DNA of 64,000 nucleotides from Thermomonas fusca DSM 15424. GTDB taxonomy: Bacteria; Pseudomonadota; Gammaproteobacteria; Xanthomonadales; Xanthomonadaceae. Location of the stretch: positions 62,001 to 126,000 of the forward strand of contig NZ_AUIV01000011.1 of the NCBI RefSeq assembly GCF_000423885.1, given 5' to 3'. The notes beneath the pieces are model-generated. The model saw nothing but the letters and a program-made list of their open reading frames with translations. It ran no database searches and was not told the DNA's origin. Below, in pieces: positions 56,511 to 64,000 of this stretch (its first letter is position 1; every line of letters begins with the position of its first letter). Position numbers and translations under genes: made by a program.

Positions 56511-59027
56511 TCATCGGCCAGTCCGGTTCGCGGCCGGTTCCTGCCGGAAAGGTCCGGTCCGGCGGAAGTTCCAGCGCCACTGCGTGGTGGAACCATCGCC
56601 GTTCTTGACCGATCTGGTGCCGGAGATGGTCTTCGGAAAAGGCGCGTCGATGGCGTAATCCTCGACCAACCCGGGGAACCCCATGCTGGCACTGCCCGTT
56701 TCGGTTTTCGTATGTTCATGGCCGCCGGCGAATTCGCAGCCCTCGCCTTTGATGCTGTGGTGGGTGCTGGCTGTCTCGAAGGTGATGCCTGCACCGGTGA
56801 GGTAGACCTGCATCCGGTATCCCTGCTCGCGCGAACCGGTCTGCTCGATCCTCATGGCGTAGTCGATCGCCTCCGACGAGGAGCCGTTGCTGCGGACGCC
56901 GAAGTTGCGTTCCACCTTGGCGGCCTTGATACCCGCGATGCAGAGTTCCTCCCCGCTGTTGATGCTCGACACGGCGAGGGAGCCGGAAACGGTTGCCTGC
57001 CCTTCCATCTCCCATACCGCAGTGTCCCGGCGCTCCTGGAAGCGGGTGTAGCGCATGCGCGTGGGACGGATGCCGCTGGCCTGCAGCGAGGCCTGGCCCT
57101 GCCGCTTCTCCGTGTGCGTCATCGTGGCGGTGGCACGACGGCTGCGGTGCTGTGTGGTTCGGCTGCTCGAGTGCTGCCTCGAGGTGGTGGCCTGCACGGT
57201 TCCCTCGTAACCGTAGCCGGCATGGCCGGGCTGGTGGAAGACGATTTCGACCGGCGCGTCCACTTCCGGATCCAGCAGGCGCTGGGCCCAGTTCACCGCA
57301 AGTTCGGTCGCCAGCGACCCGACCAGGCCGATCGTGTTGGCAATCAATGCCAGCGCGCCGGTCCTCACGTCGCCGGCCATGAGGGTCTTCGCCGCATCCT
57401 CGTAGGACTGGGCGGCCTCGGTGCCGGGCATGGTGTCGGTGTGCAGGGTGGCAGTGCCGCGGACGTAGCGGCTGGTGACTTCTCCTTCGTGCGGGGTGTC
57501 CTCGCGATGGATGTCGATGATGAAGCGCGAGGTGCCGCGGGTCTCGCCTTGCATCTCCAGCCGCTTGCGCCGCAGGTTGCGGCTCTCGAACGCATTCTTC
57601 TCCGTCGACCAGCTCGCATGCGCGCCTCCCTTCGCGTGCGAGCCTCCCCACAGGTCCCAGGACACTTCCCAGTTCTCCATGTCCTTGACGAGATCGTCCT
57701 CGTTGGAGGGAGCCGGAAGCCCAAGCGATTTCAGGCACGCCTTGAGCGTCCGGTAGTGCGGCGACTGCTCGCTGGCGCGCTTGTATTCCCTGTATTTCTC
57801 CTCGTCGATCTCCACCGTGGCGGTGAACACCACTTCGCGCCCGGGCTCCTCCCTGGACGGCTTGTGCACCGACGGCTGGTCGGCGACGACGCGCACCTCC
57901 AGCGAGCTGTAAAGCATCATCAGTTTCTGCAGCTTGGCCACGAGATTGAGGGCCTTCGCCGCTTTTGCCACCGCGGCCATCCGCTTGGCCGCGACGCGGG
58001 CGTCGGCGACATTGCCCGCATCGATGGCCAGGTCGAGCAGGTGGCCGATCACCGCTTCCATGGTCTTCTCGCCGGGTTGCACGGCCCCGCTGCGTTCGTA
58101 GGCATCCTTGGCGATGGAGCAGGAATCGCCCGCGGCACCGCTCGCGTATGCCTTCGGCACGAGGAGATCCAAGGGATCGAAGGCGATGCGACGGGCGGGC
58201 GTCGGTTGCCGTGGCGTGTCCTGCAGCAGAGCGGCGGTCAGCACGAACAGCTCCAGGTGCGTCATCCGGTACTGCTCGGCACTCCATCCGCTGGAGGCGA
58301 GGTCGATGGCGGGCTGCTGCCGGGCCGCCATCGCGTGCAGGAACCGCGCCGCTTGCGCACCGGGCGTCGAGGCATCATCCAGCGCCTTGCCCACCCAGTC
58401 GCGCACGGCCTCCTGCATGGCGAGGCTGGCCACCCGGTCCTCGGCGAACGGAAAGCCGAAGTCCTGGAGCATGAAGCCGTACTCGGCCAGGCTCAGCCGG
58501 GACGTGGTGGCCTTGCGCGCCCCATCCATCGCGAGGATCAACAGCTCCTCCTGCCTGACGAAGAACCCGGGCTCCGCGGGCACCGCCGCGCCCGTCTCCA
58601 GGACCGTGGCGCCAATCGATTCCAGCACGGCCCGGGTGCCGTCCTTCTGCGCCTGCCAGTCGTCGGACAGGATGCGATCGACCCACCGCGCCTGCTGCCG
58701 GGACACCTCCACCGGTTCGGCTTGCGGCGGGCCGCCGTCGCGCAGCGGCGCCAGCCATGACGGCTGCAACCACAACAGCGCACCCGTTGCAGAAACCGCC
58801 AGCAGTGCGCCGGCCACCACCTTGCGCCGATGCGGCAGCCATCTATAGAACCGCTGCAGCGCGGGAAACGCGCTGCCACGCAGCCAACGCCACGACGCAG
58901 GCATCACCCGCAACGCGAGGAAGCGCGTCAGCGCGCGCAGGCCGGCAAGCAGCTGCCTCGCCAGCACCAGGAGTCCTTTCCCGGTGGCGGCGGCAAGACG
59001 GCGCCAGATCGAATGCCCGGTGGTCAT
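56511..59027 (-). CDS. Membrane-anchored 838-residue protein of unknown family
   Basis: I do not recognise this protein. It has a basic N-terminus, one clear transmembrane helix (about residues 68-86), and a large C-terminal part with no second strong membrane segment. Residues ~100-290 are mostly helical. A cysteine at S-C-S-I-A-K precedes another helical stretch (~310-375). The last ~400 residues are beta-like and rich in Ser, Thr and charged residues, with a His/Ser/Arg-rich patch (S-R-Q-H-S-S-S-R-T-T-Q-H). It starts 14 bases after the stop of the secreted paralogue gene, so the two form an operon. Confidence 0.8.
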   Translation of the reverse strand: MTTGHSIWRRLAAATGKGLLVLARQLLAGLRALTRFLALRVMPASWRWLRGSAFPALQRFYRWLPHRRKVVAGALLAVSATGALLWLQPSWLAPLRDGGPPQAEPVEVSRQQARWVDRILSDDWQAQKDGTRAVLESIGATVLETGAAVPAEPGFFVRQEELLILAMDGARKATTSRLSLAEYGFMLQDFGFPFAEDRVASLAMQEAVRDWVGKALDDASTPGAQAARFLHAMAARQQPAIDLASSGWSAEQYRMTHLELFVLTAALLQDTPRQPTPARRIAFDPLDLLVPKAYASGAAGDSCSIAKDAYERSGAVQPGEKTMEAVIGHLLDLAIDAGNVADARVAAKRMAAVAKAAKALNLVAKLQKLMMLYSSLEVRVVADQPSVHKPSREEPGREVVFTATVEIDEEKYREYKRASEQSPHYRTLKACLKSLGLPAPSNEDDLVKDMENWEVSWDLWGGSHAKGGAHASWSTEKNAFESRNLRRKRLEMQGETRGTSRFIIDIHREDTPHEGEVTSRYVRGTATLHTDTMPGTEAAQSYEDAAKTLMAGDVRTGALALIANTIGLVGSLATELAVNWAQRLLDPEVDAPVEIVFHQPGHAGYGYEGTVQATTSRQHSSSRTTQHRSRRATATMTHTEKRQGQASLQASGIRPTRMRYTRFQERRDTAVWEMEGQATVSGSLAVSSINSGEELCIAGIKAAKVERNFGVRSNGSSSEAIDYAMRIEQTGSREQGYRMQVYLTGAGITFETASTHHSIKGEGCEFAGGHEHTKTETGSASMGFPGLVEDYAIDAPFPKTISGTRSVKNGDGSTTQWRWNFRRTGPFRQEPAANRTGR

Positions 59028-59041
59028 CGCAAGGCCTGCCG

Positions 59042-60193
59042 TCAGCGCCCGAGCAGGCCGCGCAGCATGCTCTTGCCCACGTCCCTGGCGGCGGGCTTCG
59101 CGGCGTCCTGCATGGAGGCGCCGGCGCCTGGCATCAGCATCGCGGTGGACTTGCTGCGCACGTGCACGGTCCAGCCATCACGGCTGATGCTGCGATCATT
59201 GCCGTAGGCGATCATCTGCACCATCGGCGCGGCGCCCTTGTGGGCGAACACGGCGTCAGGGATACGGCACTCGCGTGCCTCCGGGCCAAGCAGGGTGCGC
59301 GCCTTGACCCATTTCGCGACCAGCGCTTCCGGCAGGTAGGCGAGCAGTTCCGGCCCGGCATAGCCGTCCTCGGAGCTGCTCCACATCACGATGGTGTCGC
59401 CGTCGGACACGGTGGCGTGGGCGAAGTGGCCGCGCGCGCCTTCCACGGCGTTCCAGCGCAGGATCATGCCGCCGCCGCTGGCGTCGCCCTGCAGCTTGAG
59501 CTCGGGCAGGAAGTCGTGTTCTTCGCCCAGCGCGAACTGCATCGACGCCGGCACCTGGTCGCCGGTGACGTGATGCTGGCCCACCAGCGATGCCTTCATC
59601 GGTACCGTCTTGCGGGTGGATGGGTTCGGCCACAGCGCGAAGGCGGGGCCGGGCGTCACCGCGTTGCCCGGCACCTGGCGCGGCTTCACGCCGCGGCCGG
59701 TCTCCATCACCTTGCCGTTGCGCACGGTCACCGAGTAGTCGCGCGGCTGGCCCGCGCCGGCCTTGTCGCCGCAGCCCCAGTAGTAGCGGATCCTGAAGGT
59801 GCCGTTGCCATCAGCAAGACCGACGCCGGTGCCGCCTTCGTCGCCGTGCTGCGAATTCTTCTGCGTCGGCGGCAGCAGGTCGATGCTGCCGCCCAGTCCC
59901 AGCCCGCGCGGCACCGCCTGCGCGGCTGGCCTGCCCGGCAGGCCGGGGTTGTGCAGCGCGACGTCGATGTACTTGCCGGGCATGCCCGGATGCCGGGTCA
60001 TGCCATAGCTGGCGCTGCCGCCGGACATCGCGCCCGGCAGCCGGCCGAACACGCCCATCCCAGGCATGCCGGGCATGCTGTGGGTGGCGACGTCGATATA
60101 GAGGTTGGCCGGCTGTTCCTGCGCGCTTGCGGGCAGGGCGACAGCAATGGCGAGCGCCAGCGCCGACGCGGCGGGAATGAAGCGAATCTGCAT
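59042..60193 (-). CDS. Secreted protein of uncharacterised paralogous family, copy B
   Basis: This 383-residue protein has a signal peptide ending S-A-Q-E and is the paralogue of the protein at 43583-44893. It has the same N-L-Y-I-D-V-A-T-H opening after the cleavage site, then Y-I-D-V-A-L-H-N, Y-Y-W-G-C-G with A-G-Q-P, P-A-S-M-Q-F, M-W-S-S, G-P-E-L-L-A-Y-L-P, a late cysteine, V-R-S-K-S-T-A-M and the terminal M-L-R-G-L-L-G-R. Function unknown. It lies between the Ser/Thr kinase gene and the 838-residue gene on the same strand. Confidence 0.85.
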   Translation of the reverse strand: MQIRFIPAASALALAIAVALPASAQEQPANLYIDVATHSMPGMPGMGVFGRLPGAMSGGSASYGMTRHPGMPGKYIDVALHNPGLPGRPAAQAVPRGLGLGGSIDLLPPTQKNSQHGDEGGTGVGLADGNGTFRIRYYWGCGDKAGAGQPRDYSVTVRNGKVMETGRGVKPRQVPGNAVTPGPAFALWPNPSTRKTVPMKASLVGQHHVTGDQVPASMQFALGEEHDFLPELKLQGDASGGGMILRWNAVEGARGHFAHATVSDGDTIVMWSSSEDGYAGPELLAYLPEALVAKWVKARTLLGPEARECRIPDAVFAHKGAAPMVQMIAYGNDRSISRDGWTVHVRSKSTAMLMPGAGASMQDAAKPAARDVGKSMLRGLLGR

Positions 60194-60356
60194 GATCGTG
60201 CCCCGTGGAAGGCGGGCCGAAAACGGCGGCCCGACCGGACCCGGTGCATCCGGGCACTCCATCCACGAGATCCGGGGCGGCGGACTGACAGGGGCGCGAT
60301 CGCCGGGCAGGAGGGGCGCAGCCGGAGCTGGATTCCCGTGTCGGCGAGCGCCGGGG

Positions 60357-63119
60357 TCAGCGCAGGCGGGCCGCCAGCTCCAGCATCCGGCGGGTACCCG
60401 GATGCTGCAGGCCATAGATCTGTAGATGCGCCTGGACGGCCTCGTCCACGGGGCCGGTGGCCTGTTCCGGCAGGTGGCGCGCGAACAGGTCGGCGCGTGC
60501 CGCCATGACCCGCGGCCATTCCACGCCATTGTCGATGCCTGCGGCGCGCGCATCGGCGATGGCCTGATCGAACAGCGCGACCGCCTCGCCAACCCTGCCG
60601 AGCGCCGCCATCGCGATGGCGCGGACTTCTTCGGTCGATGCGAGCCGCCGCTGATCCTTGTATTGCGACCGCGTGTAGATCGCACGGGCTTGTTGTGCCA
60701 GTTCCAGCGCCTCTGCCGCGCGCGCCTGACGCAGCCTCAGCCGCGCCACCTGGATCAGGCCGTGGCCCACGAAGGGATGGTCGGCGCCCAGCAGCGCGCG
60801 GCGCATCTGCAATGCCTCGTCGAGCAGTGCCTCGGATTCGGCGAGGCGGCCGGATTGCCGGTAGAGGTTGCCCAGGTTCGCGGTCGCGATCGCGTAGCGG
60901 GGATCCTGCACGCCGAAGATCTGGCCGGCGATCTCGCGCGCACGGAGCATGGCGGTCTCGGCCTCGCCATCACGTTCGGCGTTGTCCAGCGCGAGCGCGA
61001 GGTTGTTGTAGGCCGCCGCGATGGAGGCGGTACGTTCCGCCGGATTCGCCGCTTCCTGCAGCGCGATCGATTCACGGATTGCTTCCACCGCATCGTCGAA
61101 GCGGGCCATGTGGGTCAGCACGATGCCGTGGAAATCCAGCAGCGTGGCACGGGTGGGATTGTCGGGCAGGTAGATCCGCCGGGCCAACTCCAGCGCCGCC
61201 GATGACTTCTCCAGCGCGGCCTCGAGTTCGCCCCGCGCCAGCGCAAAGTTGGCCAGTCCGTTGTACACCTCCAGCCGCACGCTGGGCGACAGGGTTTCGA
61301 CGCCCCGCAGCGCCAGGGCCTCGCTCAACAGCGCTTCGGCGCGCTGTTGTTGGCCCTGGGTGTCGAGCGCCCCGCTCAGCGCGCGCAGATAGGGAAACAG
61401 GGCCGTGGGCGCAAGCCCGGATGAGGCGCGTGCCCGGGCCAGCGCCGTTTCCGCACGCTCCACCGCTTCCGCCACCTTGCCGATGCGCGCCAGCGCCTGG
61501 CTGCGGTGCATGACCAGTTGCCCATGCAGCTGGCCGGGGATCCGTCCGCTGGACTCCAGCAAGCGCTCCACCGCGTCGAATTCCGCCAGGGCTTCGGCAT
61601 CGCGCTTCGCACTGGCGTCCAGCAGGCCCTTCGCAAGCCTGGCTTCGAGGATGAGCCCCGCATCGCCGGTGCGCTCGGCAAGCGTCTTGCCTTGGTCCAG
61701 CAGCCGCTTGGCCGCATCCAGTTCGTTTATCCTGCGATAGAGGTCGCCGAGCAATACCAGCATCTCCGCGCGCAGTGCGGGCGTCTCGCGGAATCCCTCG
61801 CCGATGCGGTGCGCGCCCTGGTCCAGCAGGTCGCGCGCGGTGAGCGGTCCATCGATCGCGATGTTCGGGTCATTCGCTTCGAACAGCTGCACCATGAAGT
61901 CGCGTACGGCCGTCGCCCGCAGTTCCTGGGTGCGCGCCACTTCGGCTTCCTGCCTTGCCTTGGCTGCCTGCCACAACGTCGCCCCGATCCCGCCGGCCAG
62001 CGTGGCCGCCAGCAGCAGCGTTGCCGCCACGCCCAGCCTGTTGCGCGCCACGAACTTGCGAAGGCGATAGCCCGGCCGCGGCTTCTGCGCCAGCACCGGG
62101 CGGCCGTCGAGCCAGCGGCGCAGGTCGTCGGCCAGCGCCTCGGCGGTGGGGTAGCGCCGGCCGGGCTCCTCGGCCAAGGCTTTCAGCAGCACCCGGTCGA
62201 GGTCGTTGCGCAGCGGGACGTAGTGGCGGTGGTAGGCGTCGCCGGCATCGCGCACCAGCAGCGAGGGGCGGGTGGTTTCGCTGCCTTCGGTCACCGGCTG
62301 CGGGGTGCGCCCGGTCAGCAGCCGGTGCAGCAGCGCGCCCAGGCCGTAGACGTCGACGGCGGTGCTGGGCGGCGCGCCCAGCAGCTGTTCGGGGGCGGCA
62401 TAGCCGGGCGTGAGCGCGCGCCACAGCGTCTGCGTGCGGTCGTCCTCGCTGTCGGCGAACTGGCCGATGCCGAAGTCGAGCAGGCGCACGTGGCCGTTGT
62501 GGTCGACCAGCACGTTGGAGGGCTTGAGGTCGCGGTGGATCACCAGGTTGCTGTGGGCGTAGGCGACCGCGCCGCAGACCTGCAGGTACAGGCGCACGAT
62601 CGCGCGCGCATCAAGCGAATTGGTGTCGCACCAGCGGTCGATGCGTTCGCCTTCGACCAGCGGCATCGCCAGCCAGCAGGTGCCGTCGTCGGCCACGCCG
62701 GAATCGACCAATGCGGTGACGTTGGGATGGTTGAGGCGGGCCAGGATCGCGGCCTCGCGGCGGAAGCGTTCCTGCCCGCCGGCGCCGAGCGCGCCCAGGG
62801 TCAGGATCTTGATCGCCGCCTGCTGCCGCGCCATGCCCTGTTCGCGCCAGCCGCGATAGACCACGGCCATGCCGCCGCGGCCCAGTTCGGCCTCCAGCTG
62901 CCATTGGCCCAGGCGGGTGCCGGCGAGGGCATCGCCGGAGGCGGCCGCCGCGATGCGCGGGTTGTGGTGCGCCGCCAGCAGCCGGTCCAGCCGTCGCCGC
63001 ACCGGCGCGTCCATCGCCTGCGCCGCCAGCCAGGCGTCGCGCTGGTCTTCGGGCAGGTCGAGCCAGTGGTCGAACAGGCTGTCGGCGGCGCGCCAGTGCG
63101 CCAGCGTTTCAGCGTCCAT
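60357..63119 (-). CDS. Serine/threonine protein kinase with TPR sensor domain
   Basis: This 920-residue protein has a cytoplasmic Hanks-type kinase domain (about 73-340) with G-R-G-G-x-A-V, Lys104 in A-I-K-I-L, H-R-D-L-K-P-S-N at 195-202 and D-F-G at 215-217. One transmembrane helix (about 361-383) follows, then a long C-terminal region (~400-920) of tetratricopeptide-like repeats outside the membrane. The ATG at 63119 overlaps the sigma-factor gene by 11 bases. Such kinases next to ECF sigma factors are common in this family and presumably sense envelope or protein signals. Confidence 0.9.
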   Translation of the reverse strand: MDAETLAHWRAADSLFDHWLDLPEDQRDAWLAAQAMDAPVRRRLDRLLAAHHNPRIAAAASGDALAGTRLGQWQLEAELGRGGMAVVYRGWREQGMARQQAAIKILTLGALGAGGQERFRREAAILARLNHPNVTALVDSGVADDGTCWLAMPLVEGERIDRWCDTNSLDARAIVRLYLQVCGAVAYAHSNLVIHRDLKPSNVLVDHNGHVRLLDFGIGQFADSEDDRTQTLWRALTPGYAAPEQLLGAPPSTAVDVYGLGALLHRLLTGRTPQPVTEGSETTRPSLLVRDAGDAYHRHYVPLRNDLDRVLLKALAEEPGRRYPTAEALADDLRRWLDGRPVLAQKPRPGYRLRKFVARNRLGVAATLLLAATLAGGIGATLWQAAKARQEAEVARTQELRATAVRDFMVQLFEANDPNIAIDGPLTARDLLDQGAHRIGEGFRETPALRAEMLVLLGDLYRRINELDAAKRLLDQGKTLAERTGDAGLILEARLAKGLLDASAKRDAEALAEFDAVERLLESSGRIPGQLHGQLVMHRSQALARIGKVAEAVERAETALARARASSGLAPTALFPYLRALSGALDTQGQQQRAEALLSEALALRGVETLSPSVRLEVYNGLANFALARGELEAALEKSSAALELARRIYLPDNPTRATLLDFHGIVLTHMARFDDAVEAIRESIALQEAANPAERTASIAAAYNNLALALDNAERDGEAETAMLRAREIAGQIFGVQDPRYAIATANLGNLYRQSGRLAESEALLDEALQMRRALLGADHPFVGHGLIQVARLRLRQARAAEALELAQQARAIYTRSQYKDQRRLASTEEVRAIAMAALGRVGEAVALFDQAIADARAAGIDNGVEWPRVMAARADLFARHLPEQATGPVDEAVQAHLQIYGLQHPGTRRMLELAARLR

Positions 63120-63675
63120 CGTCGTCGTCGAGCATCGCCTGCAGGAAGGCGCGGGCGCGCTGCCACTCGCGGTGCACGGTGCGTTCGGAGATCCCGAGCA
63201 GGGCGGCGACTTCAGCAAGCTCCATGCCGGCGAAATAGCGCAGCTCGACGATCTGCCGCCGCTGCGGGCTGATCGCCTCCAGCGCCTGCAGTCCCTTGTC
63301 CAGCGCCAGCGCGGTGGTCATCGCCGCCGCCGCGCTGTCCGGGATGCGATCGTCCAGGCTGACCATGACCTGGTCGCCGCCGCGCTTCTCGGTGGCGCGG
63401 CGGCGCGCGTGCTCGACCAGGATCCAGCGCATCGCCTTGGCCGAGGCGGCGAAGAAATGGTTGCGGTCGGCCAGCGCCAGCGGGCTGCCCTGGCTGATGC
63501 GCAGGAACAGCTCGTGCACCAGCACGGTCGGGGTGACGGTGGACTCGCCGGCGAACATGCGCGAATTGGCCAGCCGCAGCAGCTGCGGGTACAGCGCCTC
63601 GAACACGGCGCCCATCTTCGCCGGCTCGCCGTCGCGCGCCAGCGCGAGCAGCCGCGTGATCTCGGCATCGGACAC
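63109..63675 (-). CDS. ECF-type RNA polymerase sigma factor (TIGR02999-like)
   Basis: This 188-residue sigma factor has sigma region 2 (H-E-L-F-L-R ... A-M-R-W-I-L-V-E-H-A-R-R-R) and region 4 with a helix-turn-helix (E-V-A-A-L-L-G-I-S-E-R-T-V-H-R-E-W). The opening D-A-E-I-T-R-L-L and the R-R-R-A-T-E-K-R-G-G-D segment are typical of the TIGR02999 group, which is abundant in Xanthomonadaceae and often sits beside a Ser/Thr kinase. The GTG at 63675 is preferred; upstream extension is unconserved. It overlaps the kinase gene. Confidence 0.9.
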   Translation of the reverse strand: MSDAEITRLLALARDGEPAKMGAVFEALYPQLLRLANSRMFAGESTVTPTVLVHELFLRISQGSPLALADRNHFFAASAKAMRWILVEHARRRATEKRGGDQVMVSLDDRIPDSAAAAMTTALALDKGLQALEAISPQRRQIVELRYFAGMELAEVAALLGISERTVHREWQRARAFLQAMLDDDDGR

Positions 63676-63781
63676 AGCGGTGCATTCCCGGTCAGGGTGG
63701 TGGGCGGACGCTAGCAGCCGGCGCCCGGCTGACGCAAGCGCGGCAGCCCGCCGCGGGCTATGCTCGGAACCGGAGGACACC

Positions 63782-64000
63782 ATGCAGACAGCGCGACGCG
63801 ACGACGTCCTGATCATCGGCGGCGGCCACAACGGCCTGGTCTGCGCGGCTTACCTTGCCGCGGCGGGCCTGCAGGTGCGCGTGCTCGAACGCCGCCACCT
63901 GGTGGGCGGCGCTGCGGTCACCGAGGCGTTCCATCCCGGCTTCCGCAATTCGGTGGCCAGCTACACGGTCAGCCTGCTCAACCCGGCGGTGATCCGCGAC
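63782..64000 (+). CDS. FAD-dependent NAD(P)/phytoene-desaturase-like oxidoreductase (partial, 5' end)
   Basis: The first 73 codons are inside the window. They begin M-Q-T-A-R-R and contain the dinucleotide-binding motif I-I-G-G-G-H-N-G-L-V-C-A-A-Y-L, then V-L-E-R-R-H and G-G-A-A-V-T-E. This pattern is typical of CrtI-like and PYROXD2-like flavoproteins. The substrate cannot be told from the fragment. GGAGGACACC precedes the ATG as a strong ribosome-binding site. The gene is divergent from the sigma factor and continues beyond the window. Confidence 0.85.
   Translation, partial: MQTARRDDVLIIGGGHNGLVCAAYLAAAGLQVRVLERRHLVGGAAVTEAFHPGFRNSVASYTVSLLNPAVIRD

Noticed and set aside
63212..63685. 157-codon minus-strand frame opening with M-H-R-C-V-R
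   Set aside because: It overlaps the sigma factor in another frame and lacks any domain. The sigma-factor frame has clear region 2 and 4 motifs.

Overview
The window is high-GC (roughly two thirds G+C), densely packed gammaproteobacterial chromosome. Gene order and family content point to the Lysobacteraceae/Xanthomonadaceae (Lysobacter, Thermomonas, Luteimonas, Pseudoxanthomonas type): the aroQ-accB-accC-prmA-fis-purH-purD run, cutA-dsbD-tlpA, groESL with sigma-32 and CIRCE-like control, a short HolD-like gene before rimI, and an ECF sigma factor next to a TPR-linked Ser/Thr kinase. The genus is an inference; no rRNA or tRNA gene was seen. No CRISPR array, insertion sequence or prophage was recognised, and no stretch over 300 bases lacks a gene.

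Layout. 1-3.5 kb: probable start of etfB on the minus strand, scoAB (ketone-body CoA transfer) and ETF-ubiquinone oxidoreductase, with a paired palindromic repeat between the convergent genes. 3.6-7.1 kb: a Mla-type lipid ABC operon (permease, ATPase, MCE protein, auxiliary lipoprotein). 7.2-13.5 kb: a ThrE-type exporter, an H-NS-like protein, proS, two DUF4124 proteins, pssA, candidate holD, rimI and queD. 13.5-14.4 kb: Fur-linked bfd-bfr. 14.4-18.5 kb: hybrid histidine kinase coupled to a REC-GGDEF-EAL protein with degenerate catalytic motifs. 18.5-25.5 kb: DUF4126, DUF6776, erpA, nudC, ampE-like, a lysophospholipid flippase/acyltransferase fusion and an M28 peptidase.

25.6-31.7 kb is the most accessory-looking part. 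It holds a single-chain MmeI-like restriction-modification enzyme carrying a REP-like palindrome inside its reading frame, a translationally coupled GIY-YIG protein, a class II Fic protein with phased operator-like repeats, and a NYN-domain protein. 31.8-43.5 kb returns to housekeeping genes: an outer-membrane barrel, an OYE-type oxidoreductase, a DODA-type dioxygenase, ybbP/ybbA/tesA, purD, purH, fis, a DUF3426 protein and prmA. A secreted protein of unknown family (43583-44893) lies between prmA and accC. 45-53 kb holds accC, accB, aroQ, tlpA, dsbD with a duplicated N-terminal domain, cutA and groESL.

53.3-63.7 kb holds an SDR-like protein with a zinc ribbon and no catalytic Tyr, a TrmY-like methyltransferase, a small unknown gene, and a co-directional set made of sigma factor, Ser/Thr kinase, a paralogue of the 43.6 kb secreted family, and an 838-residue membrane-anchored unknown. 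This last set is the best candidate for an undescribed system. The window ends inside a FAD-dependent oxidoreductase gene.
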